From NCBI GenBank assembly GCA_023014365.1, contig JAEBUN010000010.1, positions 992,001-1,056,000 on the forward strand: a DNA stretch of 64,000 bases. The letters run 5' to 3'. Under the pieces are notes generated by a model that did no database searches, had not been told where the DNA came from, and was given only the letters and a program-made list of their open reading frames with translations. A program made the translations under genes and the position numbers. Numbering within the stretch: the first letter of the stretch is position 1; each line of letters opens with the position of its first letter. This document shows, in pieces, positions 47,370 through 58,175 of the stretch. This DNA is from Lepiota brunneoincarnata (lineage: Eukaryota > Basidiomycota > Agaricomycetes > Agaricales > Agaricaceae).

Positions 47370-49321
47370 TTACTTTCCGTTCTCCCTTACATTCCTGGTG
47401 CCACCGTTCGGCTGGTACATGTACGGATGAGGAGCTGGATGGTGTGCCATGGCGGTCGCCTTTTGTGTATTGTCCACTGGCCGAGGGCGATAATAGCTCG
47501 CTCGTTGCGGATCTTGATTGACCGAGGAAGCACCCATTACAGGGGATGGCGTATTCACAGCAACTGTGGGCATAGGCCAAGGAAGACTGGATGACGCTGT
47601 TGCCCCCTGTGGGGTAGCGGCAGCGGAAAGTCCTTTAGACGAAGCTGGACGCTGTTGATTTTGTAGGGCAGGCGAGGCTGCTGGTGTGGACCCTGGCTGA
47701 CTGTGGGATGGCGATGCAGTCTGGGTGGCTGAAACTGTGACGTTGGGATTTGGTATGGTTGTGGTCGCCGTCGTCGTCGTTGCAGACGGGGTTGCAGATA
47801 CTGATGGACTTTGACCGGGACCTTCGCTCTCGTTTTCGCGTCGCCGCTTCGGGGCTCTTCCAGAACTCTCCTTGAGGCCTAAGGAGGTTGCCTTGATCAA
47901 GATTTGGTGCCTTGGATATCATTAATGAAGGGATTGATTTTATACGTGTTTGATGAAAGTTTACCTTGTTCGAGTATTTCCCCACTGATGCACTACCCAA
48001 TCCCATTCTATCTCACCGCTCGTCCCAACTGTTTTGCTTTCTTCCGCAAGTTTCTTGAGTCTCTCCGTTTCCTCGTCCGACCAGGCCCCCACGGCACTGG
48101 TTGCGGCACTTGTTGAAACGGAAGGAGCAGCAGTAGATGTAGATGCCGGGTTCGAAGTGGACGTTTGCTGTGGTTGCACAGAAGGCACGGGCTGGGCAAA
48201 ATAAGTCCCTGTATAATACTGATGGTAGTATGGTGTTGTGGGATATTGTCCAGAGGTGTATATAGGATATTGTGCGTGAGGGTATGCAGCTGGCTGTGCG
48301 GTCAAAGGAACGACAAACGACTGTGGGTTTGTGATCACGTTCGGTGCCGATGTTGTCTTGCTAGATGAAGCAACCGCATTGGTTGGTGGAGGTACTGATG
48401 CAGAGGCGTTTGCAGGATAGAACGTCGGGACCGCGGTGAAGATGGGGGGAGGGGGCTGAGATACTAATTGGGAAGGATTTGCTAACTGCAGGGCAGAGCC
48501 ATCATACGGTCATAACCCGAGCCAGAAAAGTAACTTGAGCGCACCAACTCACTAGAGTGTCACACACGCGCTTTGCATCCGTCAACATTGTGAGAGGGTC
48601 AACCTTAGCGCCCGGCCCCATATGGTAACACTGGGCAACGACCACCGGAGGTGTCGCTTTCTAATGGAGAACAAGAAATTGAATATGATAAAAAACAACA
48701 ATGTAAGTGACCAACCACAAGTTCTTCAGCAGCGCCATAGAACTCTGCGCAAAGGTTTAGGACACGCCACTGAAATTCATAATATTGCTGATTTTGTGGA
48801 TTGATGTCAGAAAGATGAGGGGGTCCAGACGTAGGCTGTAGCTGTCCTTGGTAATAGAAACTACCGTCCTGTCTTGCAGATCCGACACGAGGCTTCCTAT
48901 TTTTAGAGCCACGAGGTCGCCCCGGTCGGCGCTTCCGCTCAGGCTCCTGAGTGTCCTGACCTGTCTGCGAGACATTTTGTTGAGATACCCTCGAATCATC
49001 GGTACTGATAAGTCAGAGCGATAAGTATTGTATCTCGCGAGATAGAACCTGCGGCGATCACCTGCTCTGGTTCTGTGCGGGCGAATGACTCGCCTGCACA
49101 TCCGGCTCAGCACGGCTCAGTTGTTCCTCAACGATTCCCTCATCATCCTCGTCCTCCGCTTCTTCCTCTTCCTCTTCCTCCTGTTCATTCGCGGCAGAAG
49201 GAGGAGCAAGGGACTTCGGTTGATACATATTGGTCGTAAATGGGGGCTGGGCCTGGGTACTTGACGACACTGGGGGATTCAGTGCATGGGACAAAGGCTG
49301 ATAGTGCTGGGGGTTATCCAT
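47370..49321 (-). CDS. AT-hook and Myb/SANT-like DNA-binding protein
   Basis: Putative nuclear regulator. ATG 49321 starts MDNPQHYQPLSHALNPPVSS, followed by an acidic run EQEEEEEEEAEDEDDEGIVE. The next exon has an AT-hook: KRRPGRPRGSKNRKPR near 48895. A spliced middle part (YYEFQWRVLNLCAEFYGAAE, CYHMGPGAKVDPLTMLTDAK, RVCDTLLANPSQLVSQPPPP) looks folded. The exon at 48338 is Tyr/Gln/Pro-rich and ends with a Myb-like half: VGAWSDEETERLKKLAEESK and EIEWDWVVHQWGNTRTR, joined to HQILIKATSLGLKES. The tail is Ser/Thr/Pro-rich and stops at 47370. The combination resembles fungal chromatin-binding proteins, but no specific orthologue is recognised. The exon order is clear, the borders are approximate. 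Confidence 0.78.
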
Positions 49322-49958
49322 TGCAACTACAAAGACAAATACATGAATATCGAACAGGCTGGTTCAAGGGCTTACTCGGGATGACTGACCGGGAAGGGTG
49401 ATGGTGGTCGCTACGATGGATGGTGTTGCCCTGGAGGACGAGAACAGTCAGGACGAGACGGCCTCGACGCGGTAGACATTCTAGTAAGCCCGAGTGAAGA
49501 AAGATTGCAAGACGAATTACCTGATTGACAGACTTTTCCTGTATGTATACCCCTGATAAATCTTTTATTGGTATGGCTGAGCATCAAATAAAATACAGAA
49601 ATCAAAAACCACCCACTGATTAGCGTGAGGCTTCCTCAGTCGATAAATCCGGTTCCAAAGGATACAAGATATCCCTCCAACTTCAAAAGAATATTAATTT
49701 CGACAGTAAGCGGTGAGTTGATAGGGCTTCGGGTTGCTCGTTGTGCGATACGGCAACCAAGCCCTGCTGGAAACTCAATCAACCAACTACATTCTGTCAC
49801 GTCGTCCCGTCACGCATCTGCAATTCCTGTTGATTCTGATCGCATCCGACACATTTGTCTCAGTTGAGCACTTCCCGATGAGGTCACTTGACGGTTTCAG
49901 GCTTAAAAGCCCCCCCCCCCCCCCTCATTCTGCCTAGCCACCAGTCAGCGTTTCAACC
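49322..49958. promoter_or_regulatory. Divergent promoter region with a C15 tract
   Basis: About 640 bp between divergent starts. Fifteen C residues at 49910-49924 directly follow a cttaaaag element and lie 35-50 bp before ATG 49959. No gene is seen. Confidence 0.45.
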
Positions 49959-51165
49959 ATGACTGTCTTCTCTCGTCTCGCACCCCCCATTGCCAGCGCA
50001 TATGCTCTTCAGACCTGTAATATCTTGGATATATGCGTCTCCTTAATCTGACCACCCCCCTAGTGTTCGCCATCATCTTCGTCCCGCAACAAAATGAGAA
50101 ATACTACGATCTTGGAGGTGCTATTGGTTGGATTTCGTCAACCTTCATCTCTTTGTATTACCCTGCCCTGAAAGCAAAGTTCTGGGACGGTGTCCCTGGC
50201 GCTCTTCCACCTCTGTCTTCGTTTGCACCACGACAACTTCTGCTCAGCGCTGCTGTCTGCATCTGGAGCATTAGGCTGGGGAGCTTCCTGGCTGCGGCAA
50301 GTCACATACCAGTCGCTTGCGCGAACAATCTGGCTTAACCAATTCTGACCAGCGAGCGATCAAAGCGGGAGGTGATTCACGCTTTGATGAAATAAAGAAA
50401 CAACCCAAGCGATTTTCTGCGTACTGGCTTGCCCAAGGCGAGTGTTATCCACACCTCCTTTTTTAAATAAAAGAAAGAAAGACAAGGCAAAGGCTGATAT
50501 GACCACAGCGACTTGGGTTACCATCGTTGGGTTGCCCGTTTGGCTGGTTAATGCCCTGCCTGCACACCTTAATCCTCCTCTTGGCATTCGTGATTATACG
50601 GCTCTTGGCTTGTATATTGGTTCACTCCTCGTCGAGTCCGTTGCCGACCGTCAGAAGTCCGCGTGGCGCAAAGCAAAAGAAGCCAAACAACATGACGAGC
50701 TTTTCATTTCATCTGGCCTCTGGGGCATAAGCCGACATCCCAAGTAAGCCCTGTTACTCCACCGGAGCTATACAACCATCGGAAGCTAATCCCTCCCTAT
50801 AGCTACGTCGCCGAAATGGGTATATGGAGCGGCATATGGGCACTGTCTACAGTCTCGTTGCAAACAGCGTATTTCCCTCCTGGAACCGCCCTTCTAGCCG
50901 CAGTCAGCCCCTTATTTACGTGGTACCTCCTCAGACAAGTGGGTCTACGTCACACTAAAAATCAATTCAATTGTCAAACGACATTCACCTTGCCAGGTTT
51001 CCGGTGTTCCTCCTCTTGAGCGTTTGGGCGATAAAAAATTCGGCAACAATCCAAAGTGGCAGGAATACAAAACGTACGTCCCGTAAGACAATGTTGTTCC
51101 TAGAATTAATGAGTGTCCTGAGCAGGAAGGTTCCAATTTTCTGGCCCTGGGGGGGCGTCGCCTAA
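49959..51165 (+). CDS. DUF1295 (steroid 5-alpha-reductase-like) membrane protein
   Basis: Integral membrane protein of the family shared by steroid 5-alpha-reductases and isoprenylcysteine methyltransferases. Substrate is unknown. ATG 49959 starts MTVFSRLAPPIASAYALQT; an intron (about 50018-50063) joins to FAIIFVPQQNEKYYDLGGAI. Later: FAPRQLLLSAAVCIWSIRLG, RAIKAGGDSRFDEIKKQPKR, FSAYWLAQ, ATWVTIVGLPVWLVNALPAH, GLYIGSLLVESVADRQKSAW, SSGLWGISRHPNYVAEMGIW, then VSGVPPLERLGDKKFGNNPK and WQEYKRKVPIFWPWGGVA. The ISRHPNYVAEM block carries the cofactor-binding RHPNY motif of the family; DSRFDEIKK is typical of DUF1295. Five introns or more. All key motifs are intact. Confidence 0.88.
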
Positions 51166-51321
51166 GCGGGATTCTGCCACCATGCGTTACAAACAAATCC
51201 TTCAGCATCGGGAAGTTGACGATAATAAGTAAATAGAGCCTTATTCAAGAATTTACAAAAACGATTTATTCTGAGGAGCGAAAGGAACGGAGAGCAGCAT
51301 GGTAACGTTTCAAATCTACAC

Positions 51322-52034
51322 TCAGAAACCAATGGCAGCCAAGGTTTCGGGCCAAGCGCCCTCTTTAACGAGGAATTGCTGGGCGTCAAGCATCCTGTAA
51401 AATCGTTCTCAGAAAAAAATACGACTGGTTCAGCGACCTCGTAAATACTCACAAAGTATGGACAAAACCAAGGGAGCCTGGCAAGGTGGTGTTCAGAGCG
51501 GTAACGGAGTGGGCAACAGCCGGATCAAGTTGCGAGATCATGGCGTTGAAGTTGGGGACAGTGCCCTGCCCCTGCAAGCCGGAGAGACCAGTGGAAATCA
51601 CTCTACAATACAGATGAGATGTGTATAACGCCCGGCAAGGGACAACGCACTGTAAAGTTTCACCGAAGACTCGGCTAAGTTCAATATTTGTAGGCTGAAC
51701 GGTAGTGGAGCCGCTGCTGACTGGTGTCGCAAGCAAAGAAGAGGATGCTGTGTTGAAAGCCGTGATCATCTGCTGGACCTGTACTCCAACGGTACCGTCG
51801 GTAGCGGTACTATTAGCTTGCATTTGCACTGGGAGACATCAAAACCGTGCGGCTACAGACATTCAAAGACTTTAGCCCACCTATGTTGAACACATTGTTG
51901 TGCGCTTGAACGGAGAGGTCATCGAGGATGTCACCGATCTGCGCATTGGTGTTAGTTGTTTGTCTCGCAGAAAGGGGGTCGGCGAAAGCAATGGAGGCGG
52001 CAGCCAAGGCAATGACAGCGCGGAAAGCGAGCAT
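51322..52034 (-). CDS. Small secreted protein, possibly hydrophobic-surface-binding type
   Basis: ATG 52034 opens a clear signal peptide, MLAFRAVIALAAASIAFA, followed by DPLSARQTTNTNAQIGDIL. Spliced exons give DDLSVQAHNNVFNI, then QANSTATDGTVGVQVQQMIT, AFNTASSSLLATPVSSGSTT, PTNIELSRVFGETLQ, VISTGLSGLQGQGTVPNFNA, MISQLDPAVAHSVTALNTTL and a last exon MLDAQQFLVKEGAWPETLAA ending at 51322. The mature protein of about 170 residues is Ala/Ser/Thr-rich and helical with almost no Cys. This resembles HsbA-type cell-surface proteins, which help fungi attach to hydrophobic material, but the match is by general character, not by a diagnostic motif. Confidence 0.72.
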
Positions 52035-52105
52035 CTTGGAGGACAGTTATGACAAGTACCCTTCAATCAAGATACACAGAAGCAGGCGAGGTCGGACTCG
52101 TAGTG

Positions 52106-52112
52106 TTTTATA
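52106..52112 (-). promoter_or_regulatory. TATA box of the secreted-protein gene
   Basis: On the minus strand the string TATAAAA lies 71 bp upstream of ATG 52034. It is a good TATA match in the right position. Confidence 0.55.
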
Positions 52113-53536
52113 AGGATACCCAGAGATTCCCATAAGCACGGCATGGTGCACGACGGTTGCAAGCGCATTCCCAACAACAGCTACAGCCAACCCAGACTGA
52201 TGCCCAATCAGGAGGGCTAGCATTGCAAAGCATGAAACAGCTTGGGCGTGCGTGTCACACCCGAGTTATCTTAGCTCCTTTGGTCCAGGGCTTTATCCCG
52301 CCATAACGACTCCCATGCCCATGGAGTATCAGGTAAAAGTCGACTATTGGTCAGGGTGAGAAAATTTGAGGTTTGTGACTGCGGCATCGAGTTATGTGTG
52401 TTTGATGTTTCTGGAGTTCCGATCTTGTAGGTCATACTATTTCTCACATCCCGTGCCGACCTCCCACCAATGTGAACTGACCGAGTGACATCTCAACAAG
52501 ACTTCACACATAATGGAGCGAATCATAGCGCCCTTAATGCAACATCTTTTTAAATTGCAGACCTCACACCCAGCTCGCGTTTGGGACGCAAGAACACTCT
52601 GAAATAGGCTTTCTGTTATTGAACACTGGCCACAGGCATATCCTCCATGGGCGATTCGGTGGCATCAAGAGTACCATATGGCCAGGGGAGGACATGGATC
52701 GTATTGGCGTCCTTTTCGGCGGCCAGTAACCGCCGAACAACGGCCGTTTCATGGCATGCGGTGCAGCGGTCTCCGTATGCGTCCGTGGTGAGTAGCGCTT
52801 CAATTACGTACGCTGCCGCAGGCCACTAATATTTATAAAGGGGCGTGCCCAATCATGCCTAAGGTCGAGAAACGTGGACGTCTGAACCCCGACGAACTTC
52901 CTCCTAATTATGCAGGACAGCCTCATCAGCAAGCCTGTCTCTCTAGCCGTTGTCCAATACCCGATGAGGATTCCCGTAATTTGATGGGGCTCCTGGATGC
53001 ATGGGAACGCCTGTCAGCGCTTCAGCATTGACCGTGTGGGGTCTCGTGGAACGGGCTTTCCCGCGGACATATTCAAAGATACCGAAAGTACATATACGCC
53101 AGTCGCCACAGAGCGATTGAGCCAGGATCTATCCCACTTCTCGCGCCCGGTTCTCTGGCTTTCTCGACTCTGCGAAATCTGCCTAAGTACTATTATGGTA
53201 CAAAAATGGACAACTTACAGCCCGAGCACTTTCTTATAGCAAGAAACTGGCAGGAGCGTAGTAGGCCCCAACAATACTGATTACCTCGGATACAACGCTC
53301 ATGATACCTGGGTATGCTCGTAGACATCATGGATGTTCGCGATTGGCCGAGGACTCCGATTATCTGATAATATAGATTTGTCAGCAGACCTCAGTGCAAC
53401 TGCTCACGTGATAATAAAAGTGGTCTGATTGTGTATGTGAAAACTACATAAAATCACTTTAGTGGGGTGAGTCTTCACATTGCGGCAACACCCACGTTCT
53501 CGCGGTACTTACGCAAAACGCGCAGCCACCATCCCT
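52113..53536. other. Long intergenic region upstream of ERG3
   Basis: About 1.4 kb. Apart from the small frame at 52855-53031, which is listed separately, I see no gene. A stretch near 53030-53240 stays open (GFPADIFKDTESTYTPVATE) and might be a second exon of that frame or unrelated. Confidence 0.4.
52855..53031 (+). CDS. Small open frame of unknown function
   Basis: A 58-codon frame reading MPKVEKRGRLNPDELPPNYA, QACLSSRCPIPDEDSRN and LMGLLDAWERLSALQH. The amino acid make-up looks protein-like and atttataaagg, a TATA-like element, stands about 20 bp before the ATG. The frame may continue by splicing into FSIDRVGSRGTGFPADIFK downstream. No family is recognised. It may be chance. Confidence 0.25.
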   Translation: MPKVEKRGRLNPDELPPNYAGQPHQQACLSSRCPIPDEDSRNLMGLLDAWERLSALQH

Positions 53537-54771
53537 ATGGATTTGCTTCTGCAAATTTGCGACGATTATTTTCTGGACCGTCTTTGGGCCAAGCTCGTCC
53601 CCCTCTCTGCCTTTGCAAGTTCCCCAGGAATCGTGAATTCCTTCAATACCACCCCCCCTATTTTATCCGTCGTCTCATCAACCTTCAAAATGGGCCCAAA
53701 TCATTGCACGACTACCACATCCTCCCATTGCTGACGACGGTATCGCCTCGTTGCGTGGTGTTTCAACCACATTGCCATCAATGTCTCAAGTGTCTGCGTG
53801 GCCTCGCGACTATATTCCTCGACAGGTCCTCTCCATAGTGGTCTTGACACTGATAGGGATCCACATTCTATATTTCTTATTCGCTGGGACTGTCGTATAA
53901 ATTCATCTTCAATCATGATATGATGCGGCATCCCCGATTTCTCAACAACCAAGTCAAACTTGAAATCCAGTCCAGCCTTAAGGCATTCCCATTCATGACG
54001 CTTCTGACGCTTCCATGGTTCCAAGCTGAAGTAATGGGTTACTCCAAACTCTATGATGGCTTGGACACGTACGGCTACGCGTATCTTGTTCTATCCGTGC
54101 CATTGTAGGTGTTTGCTGGCCGCTACTACGACTGCCATTTACTGACGCCCTGCTCAGTTTTTTGTTGTTTACTGATTATTGCATCTACTGGGTGCACCGC
54201 TGGCTGCACCTTCCTGTGTTTTACAAAATCTTCCACAAACCTCATCACAAGTGGATCAGTAGGCATTGAATTCGCTTTCTCACAGATAACTAACCCTAAC
54301 TATGCACTGTCAGTCCCGACACCCTTTGCCTCACATGCCTTCCACCCCGTCGATGGTTACCTCCAATCGGTGCCATACCACTTGTTCATCTTCCTATTTC
54401 CTCTTCATCGTACGGTTTACCTGGTACTGTTTGTTGCCATCAATTTCTGGAGTATCTTCGTATGTCATTGTTGTTCATTTCCATACCAGCACCGAGATTC
54501 AATGGTCTTTAGATCCACGACTCTGATATGATTACTGGGCATGCTTTGGAGAATGTCATTAATGGACCGGCCCACCACACGCTCCACCACCTTTATTTCA
54601 CTTGCAACTATGGGCAGGTGCGTGTCTTGTTTTGCCTTCAAGGGTTTATTTACCATCTGAAATCATCCCCCTCAGTACTTCACGTGGGCAGACCGTGTTG
54701 GAAAGTCTTATCGTCATCCTGAGTCTCATCTGGATCCTCTGCTTGAGGTTCAAGGGCAGAAAGAGGAGTGA
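53537..54771 (+). CDS. ERG3: C-5 sterol desaturase (one apparent frameshift)
   Basis: Di-iron membrane enzyme of the endoplasmic reticulum that makes the C5-C6 double bond in ergosterol synthesis. ATG 53537 starts [20 protein letters not shown]. An intron leads to [40 protein letters not shown] and [13 protein letters not shown]. Near 53892 one extra base splits AGT from [20 protein letters not shown]. Next come [20 protein letters not shown] and, after an intron, [20 protein letters not shown] with the first His box HRWLH, then [12 protein letters not shown] (HKPHH). Later [20 protein letters not shown] and [18 protein letters not shown] (HTLHH) complete the iron ligands. The end, [20 protein letters not shown], stops at 54771. 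All three His clusters are present. The single extra base is more likely an error than a real mutation, as ERG3 is usually kept. Confidence 0.92.
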
Positions 54772-55188
54772 GAGGAGTGGACGCGAGATGTTCTTCATAA
54801 ATATAGATATTTATTTGGCTGGTTTTCTCTACAGCTTCACTCACATATTTACTGCCACATTGAAGCCTAATCGTATAATTGACCTGGTATGGACAAATTT
54901 GGACAATAAGGACCTACAGGTACATCGCTGCCCTCAGCCCCACCAGGCTCCACTAATGATTCCGACTGAAACACATTCAGAGGATGAGCCCTGATTTTCA
55001 GATATCAGCCGCCCCCTGCACATGCCTTGAGACGATGGATTTGTCCGTAGGTCTCCAGAATGGTTTTCAGGGACCAAATGGGACAGCCAAGCCGTGCCGT
55101 GAATTTTAAAAAATCACACCACATCACATCACGATGCCTGCACCAAGTTGGACCATCAACCCCAATCTCCTTCACACAAAAACCACTG
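54772..55188. other. Intergenic region ERG3 to P450
   Basis: About 420 bp holding the ERG3 3' UTR and the P450 promoter. Short frames only; no gene seen. Confidence 0.45.
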
Positions 55189-55194
55189 TATAAA
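55189..55194 (+). promoter_or_regulatory. TATA box of the P450 gene
   Basis: The sequence tataaa stands 52 bp before ATG 55246, a usual fungal arrangement. Confidence 0.5.
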
Positions 55195-55245
55195 TGTAGC
55201 GGTCCATCCCTGCTACTCTGCACCATTCCCCTCTGGACATTGGTG

Positions 55246-57449
55246 ATGGGAAGAATTGCACCAGACTTACTGCCAACGGTTGCAGCCGCCCTCGTACGTC
55301 CACCAACTTCCAACTTCAACCCATCACTTGAACCCTCCAGGTCGTCCACCAAGTCTTCAGACGTGATGAAAGAGTTCTGCTCTCCCGTTTGTTCGCCCTT
55401 CTCTTCGTCGTCCCAGCTTGCACATGTCTCGTCTTCGGCGACAGGTCCCAGCCTCTTCTGCCGAGCCTCTTTAAATCGTTCGTCAGGTTCCTTCTGACAC
55501 TGGTATCATCGATCGTCCTCTACCGTCTGTCTCCATGGCACCCTGTCGCTCGATACCCCGGTCCACTCTTATGCAAGGTTACAAAAATCTACTGGGCACT
55601 GATCACACGAACTGGGAAGCAACACAAGTTCCTTGCTGCATTGCACAAAAAGTACGGAGAGATAGTACGAATCGGTGTGTTTTTTTTTTTCTTTCGGTTG
55701 GCATTAAAATGTCACTGATCTCGACGACAGGTCCAAACGAGGTGTCGATTACCAATGTAGCAGCTATCGATCCTCTGATGGGTGCCCCAGGGCAACCAAA
55801 AGGCCAATGTCGGTACTCACCACGATATTCACCGTTCTACACCCTCTCACACTCTCACAGTTTGGGAAGGTCGTATACCCGAAGCTGCTCCAGTTAGAAA
55901 TCTTGTCGCAATACGGGATAGGAAGGAACATATCCGCAGAAGAAAACCATGGATCCGTGCTTTAAATTCTGCGGCTCTTAAGCACTACGAGAAGTTCTTG
56001 GTGACAAGGACAACCCAGATGATCGAATTGCTCACACAGAAAGCACCGGGACCAGTCGATATGACTACGTGGATGGGGTATTACACGTAAGTAACTCGTT
56101 TTTTACTTGGGGGAAACAAGACGAGCCTATCCTTTGATGTAGGTTCGATGTAATGAGTGACCTGGTGTACGTTACGTCCATTCCTTATTTATTTGCTACC
56201 AGGGGATAAACTATTTGCAGATTTGGGGAGGGGCCAGAAATGATGAAGAACGGAGACCAGGACAACTTATGGCATCTTCTTGAGGGATCACAAGAGTGAG
56301 TGTGGGTCTCTGCCTCAGGGCTTGACCCTGTTGTTCATGAATGTTATCACAGAACTTTATTCTTCTTTGGGAACATCCCCTGGTTCGGAAAGCTAATGCT
56401 CCGGGTGGCGAACCATCTGCCTATATTACAAGGCATTAAACAATACCGTCGGTACGCGTTCGGTCGCGCGACGAAGCGCAAGCTCCAAGGTTCACCTCAC
56501 AAAGATCTATATTACCATCTAGTGAGTCACCTTCGATTATCCGGGTCTCGTCGTGCCTTACTTGCTCTGAAGATCGATGAAGACGGCGTGTTGGAACAAA
56601 AACCTACAAATGCAGAGATCATGAGTGACAGTGAGTGCTCAATCGGAGAACTCACGAACGAGCTTCACAGAAGCTGCACACAGGCTCGTTGGCAATTATC
56701 GCAGGTGCAGACACGACCACAAGTGCTCTGACTACATCTATATACTTTATGATGAGGTACCCCAAAGTCTATCGACGTGTTCAAAAAGAGGTCGACAGTC
56801 TGGGAAACGATCTCCTGAACCCTCAAAAACAAGCAGGATTAGACTATCTCAATGCTGTTTTGTAAGCTCCCTTTCATCTCGTGAAGCCATGGAACTGATA
56901 TCGACTCATACCAAAGATATGAAACGCTTCGGCTATGGCCCCCCGTACTCAGCGGATCACAGAGGGAGGTCAAAACAGGTACGGGTGGAACGATGATTGG
57001 ACCATAGTGAGCCACGCTCCCTTCCTCCCGGAATTGACAGTCCTGATGGCGCTACTCGCAGTCACCTTGCAGAAGGAACTGCTGCGTCCATCGCCTTTGG
57101 CCTGGTTCACAAGGACCCGCGCAACTTTTCCCCGTACCCAGAGTCGTTTATCCCAGAACGTTGGCTCTCCGAGGAGCAGAGAGAGGAGCTGGAACCAGAG
57201 ATTTTCAACGATAGAGACGCATACAGGCTCAACCAAAATGCATTCCTTGCATTCTCCTGTGGTCCGGCAAACTGCGCTGGTCGGCAACTGGCCTACTTAG
57301 AAATGCGCCTGGTAATCTGTTTGTTTATGCACCATTTCGACTTCGAGTTCCCCTCCGATTACAATCCTCGGCAATATGAAGATGACTTCCGCGATTTCTA
57401 CATCTCTACCAAGGGCCCCTTACCGGCTGTCCTGACACCCAGGAGGTAG
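55246..57449 (+). CDS. Cytochrome P450 monooxygenase
   Basis: Heme-thiolate monooxygenase bound to the endoplasmic reticulum. ATG 55246 gives MGRIAPDLLPTVAAAL; an intron (about 55293-55341) joins to VVHQVFRRDERVLLSRLFAL and a membrane anchor (FALLFVVPACTCLVFG and SFVRFLLTLVSSIVLYRLS), then WHPVARYPGP. Further: ALHKKYGEIVRIGPNEVSIT, FWEGRIPEAAPVRNLVAIRD, KEHIRRRKPWIRALNSAALK, TFFFGNIPWFGK-like, IAGADTTTSALTTSIYF (I helix), YETLRLWPPVLSGSQREVKT (ExxR), FIPERWLSEEQREEL and FSCGPANCAGRQLAYLEMR (heme Cys). Stop is at 57449. About 8-10 introns; the joint before the I helix near 56640-56690 does not close cleanly by eye. It lies directly after ERG3, but the substrate is unknown. The whole is of normal P450 length. 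Confidence 0.92.
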
Positions 57450-57581
57450 CCTGATGGCCCCTAGCTAGCTTCCCTACTTGACACATATATACGATCTATG
57501 CTTGGTGTTCTCCGCTTCAGAGTCTTCTCGGGTTCAATCGATTGTCCCGCACACAAGACAGGGATGAATCCCCAGGCCCAC

Positions 57582-58024
57582 CTAGCCGTGGGTGTCCCCT
57601 GAACATTCAGAGACAAGCTCAGTCACACTACTATACTTCACCCTTGATTGACTGTCCTGCTCGGAGTGTGACAAACCCCAACCCCCCATATCTCGATAAT
57701 CCTTGCATAGTTTTTGATAAATCAAGTTGGAATGTGGTATTGGCGTCACTACAAATTTGGTGAGGTTCTGAAAGGATTAAGGGAGAAAGCGGCAATCGGG
57801 GGGGACCATCAATCAAGGGTGAAGTATAGTACCTGAACGCGAACCTCTAGTTTGCCTTCACCCCAGCCTGTTCTGACCGTTGACAGTGTTTGAAAGGCTC
57901 CTAGGGGCCCCCATTTCCAACACATGGAATAGGGGCCAGCTTCCCCTTCCCTTGCTGGGGTCAAGTTCAGCGAGTATTTACGGTCTGTATCAACTATCTG
58001 GATGGTAAGGGTGGTCCGCTTCAT
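57582..58024 (-). CDS. Small two-exon protein of unknown function
   Basis: ATG 58024 gives MKRTTLTIQIVDTDRKYSLN and LTPAREGEAGPYSMCWKWGP, LGAFQTLSTVRTGWGEGKLE, VRVQ. A GT-AG intron of about 65 nt (GTACTA to TTTCAG) leads to NLTKFVVTPIPHSNLIYQKL, CKDYRDMGGWGLSHSEQDSQ and SRVKYSSVTELVSECSGDTH, stop at 57582-57584. The total is about 126 residues with no signal peptide or membrane segment. The intron keeps the frame and both exons look coding, so the gene is probably real. No domain is recognised. It sits between the ends of the P450 and RAE1 genes. Confidence 0.5.
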
Positions 58025-58175
58025 CCTAGGGCCAGCTCTTGGCAACCACCACGAGAATAATAGATTACCGCCTTGTTAGCAAGGTCTCACTATCAACTAG
58101 TCAAGTTGGTTTGTTGGTTCAAACCGCGAGTACAAGGAGCAAAGATACAGAAAAGCGTTGATAAGAGCTAGCAGA

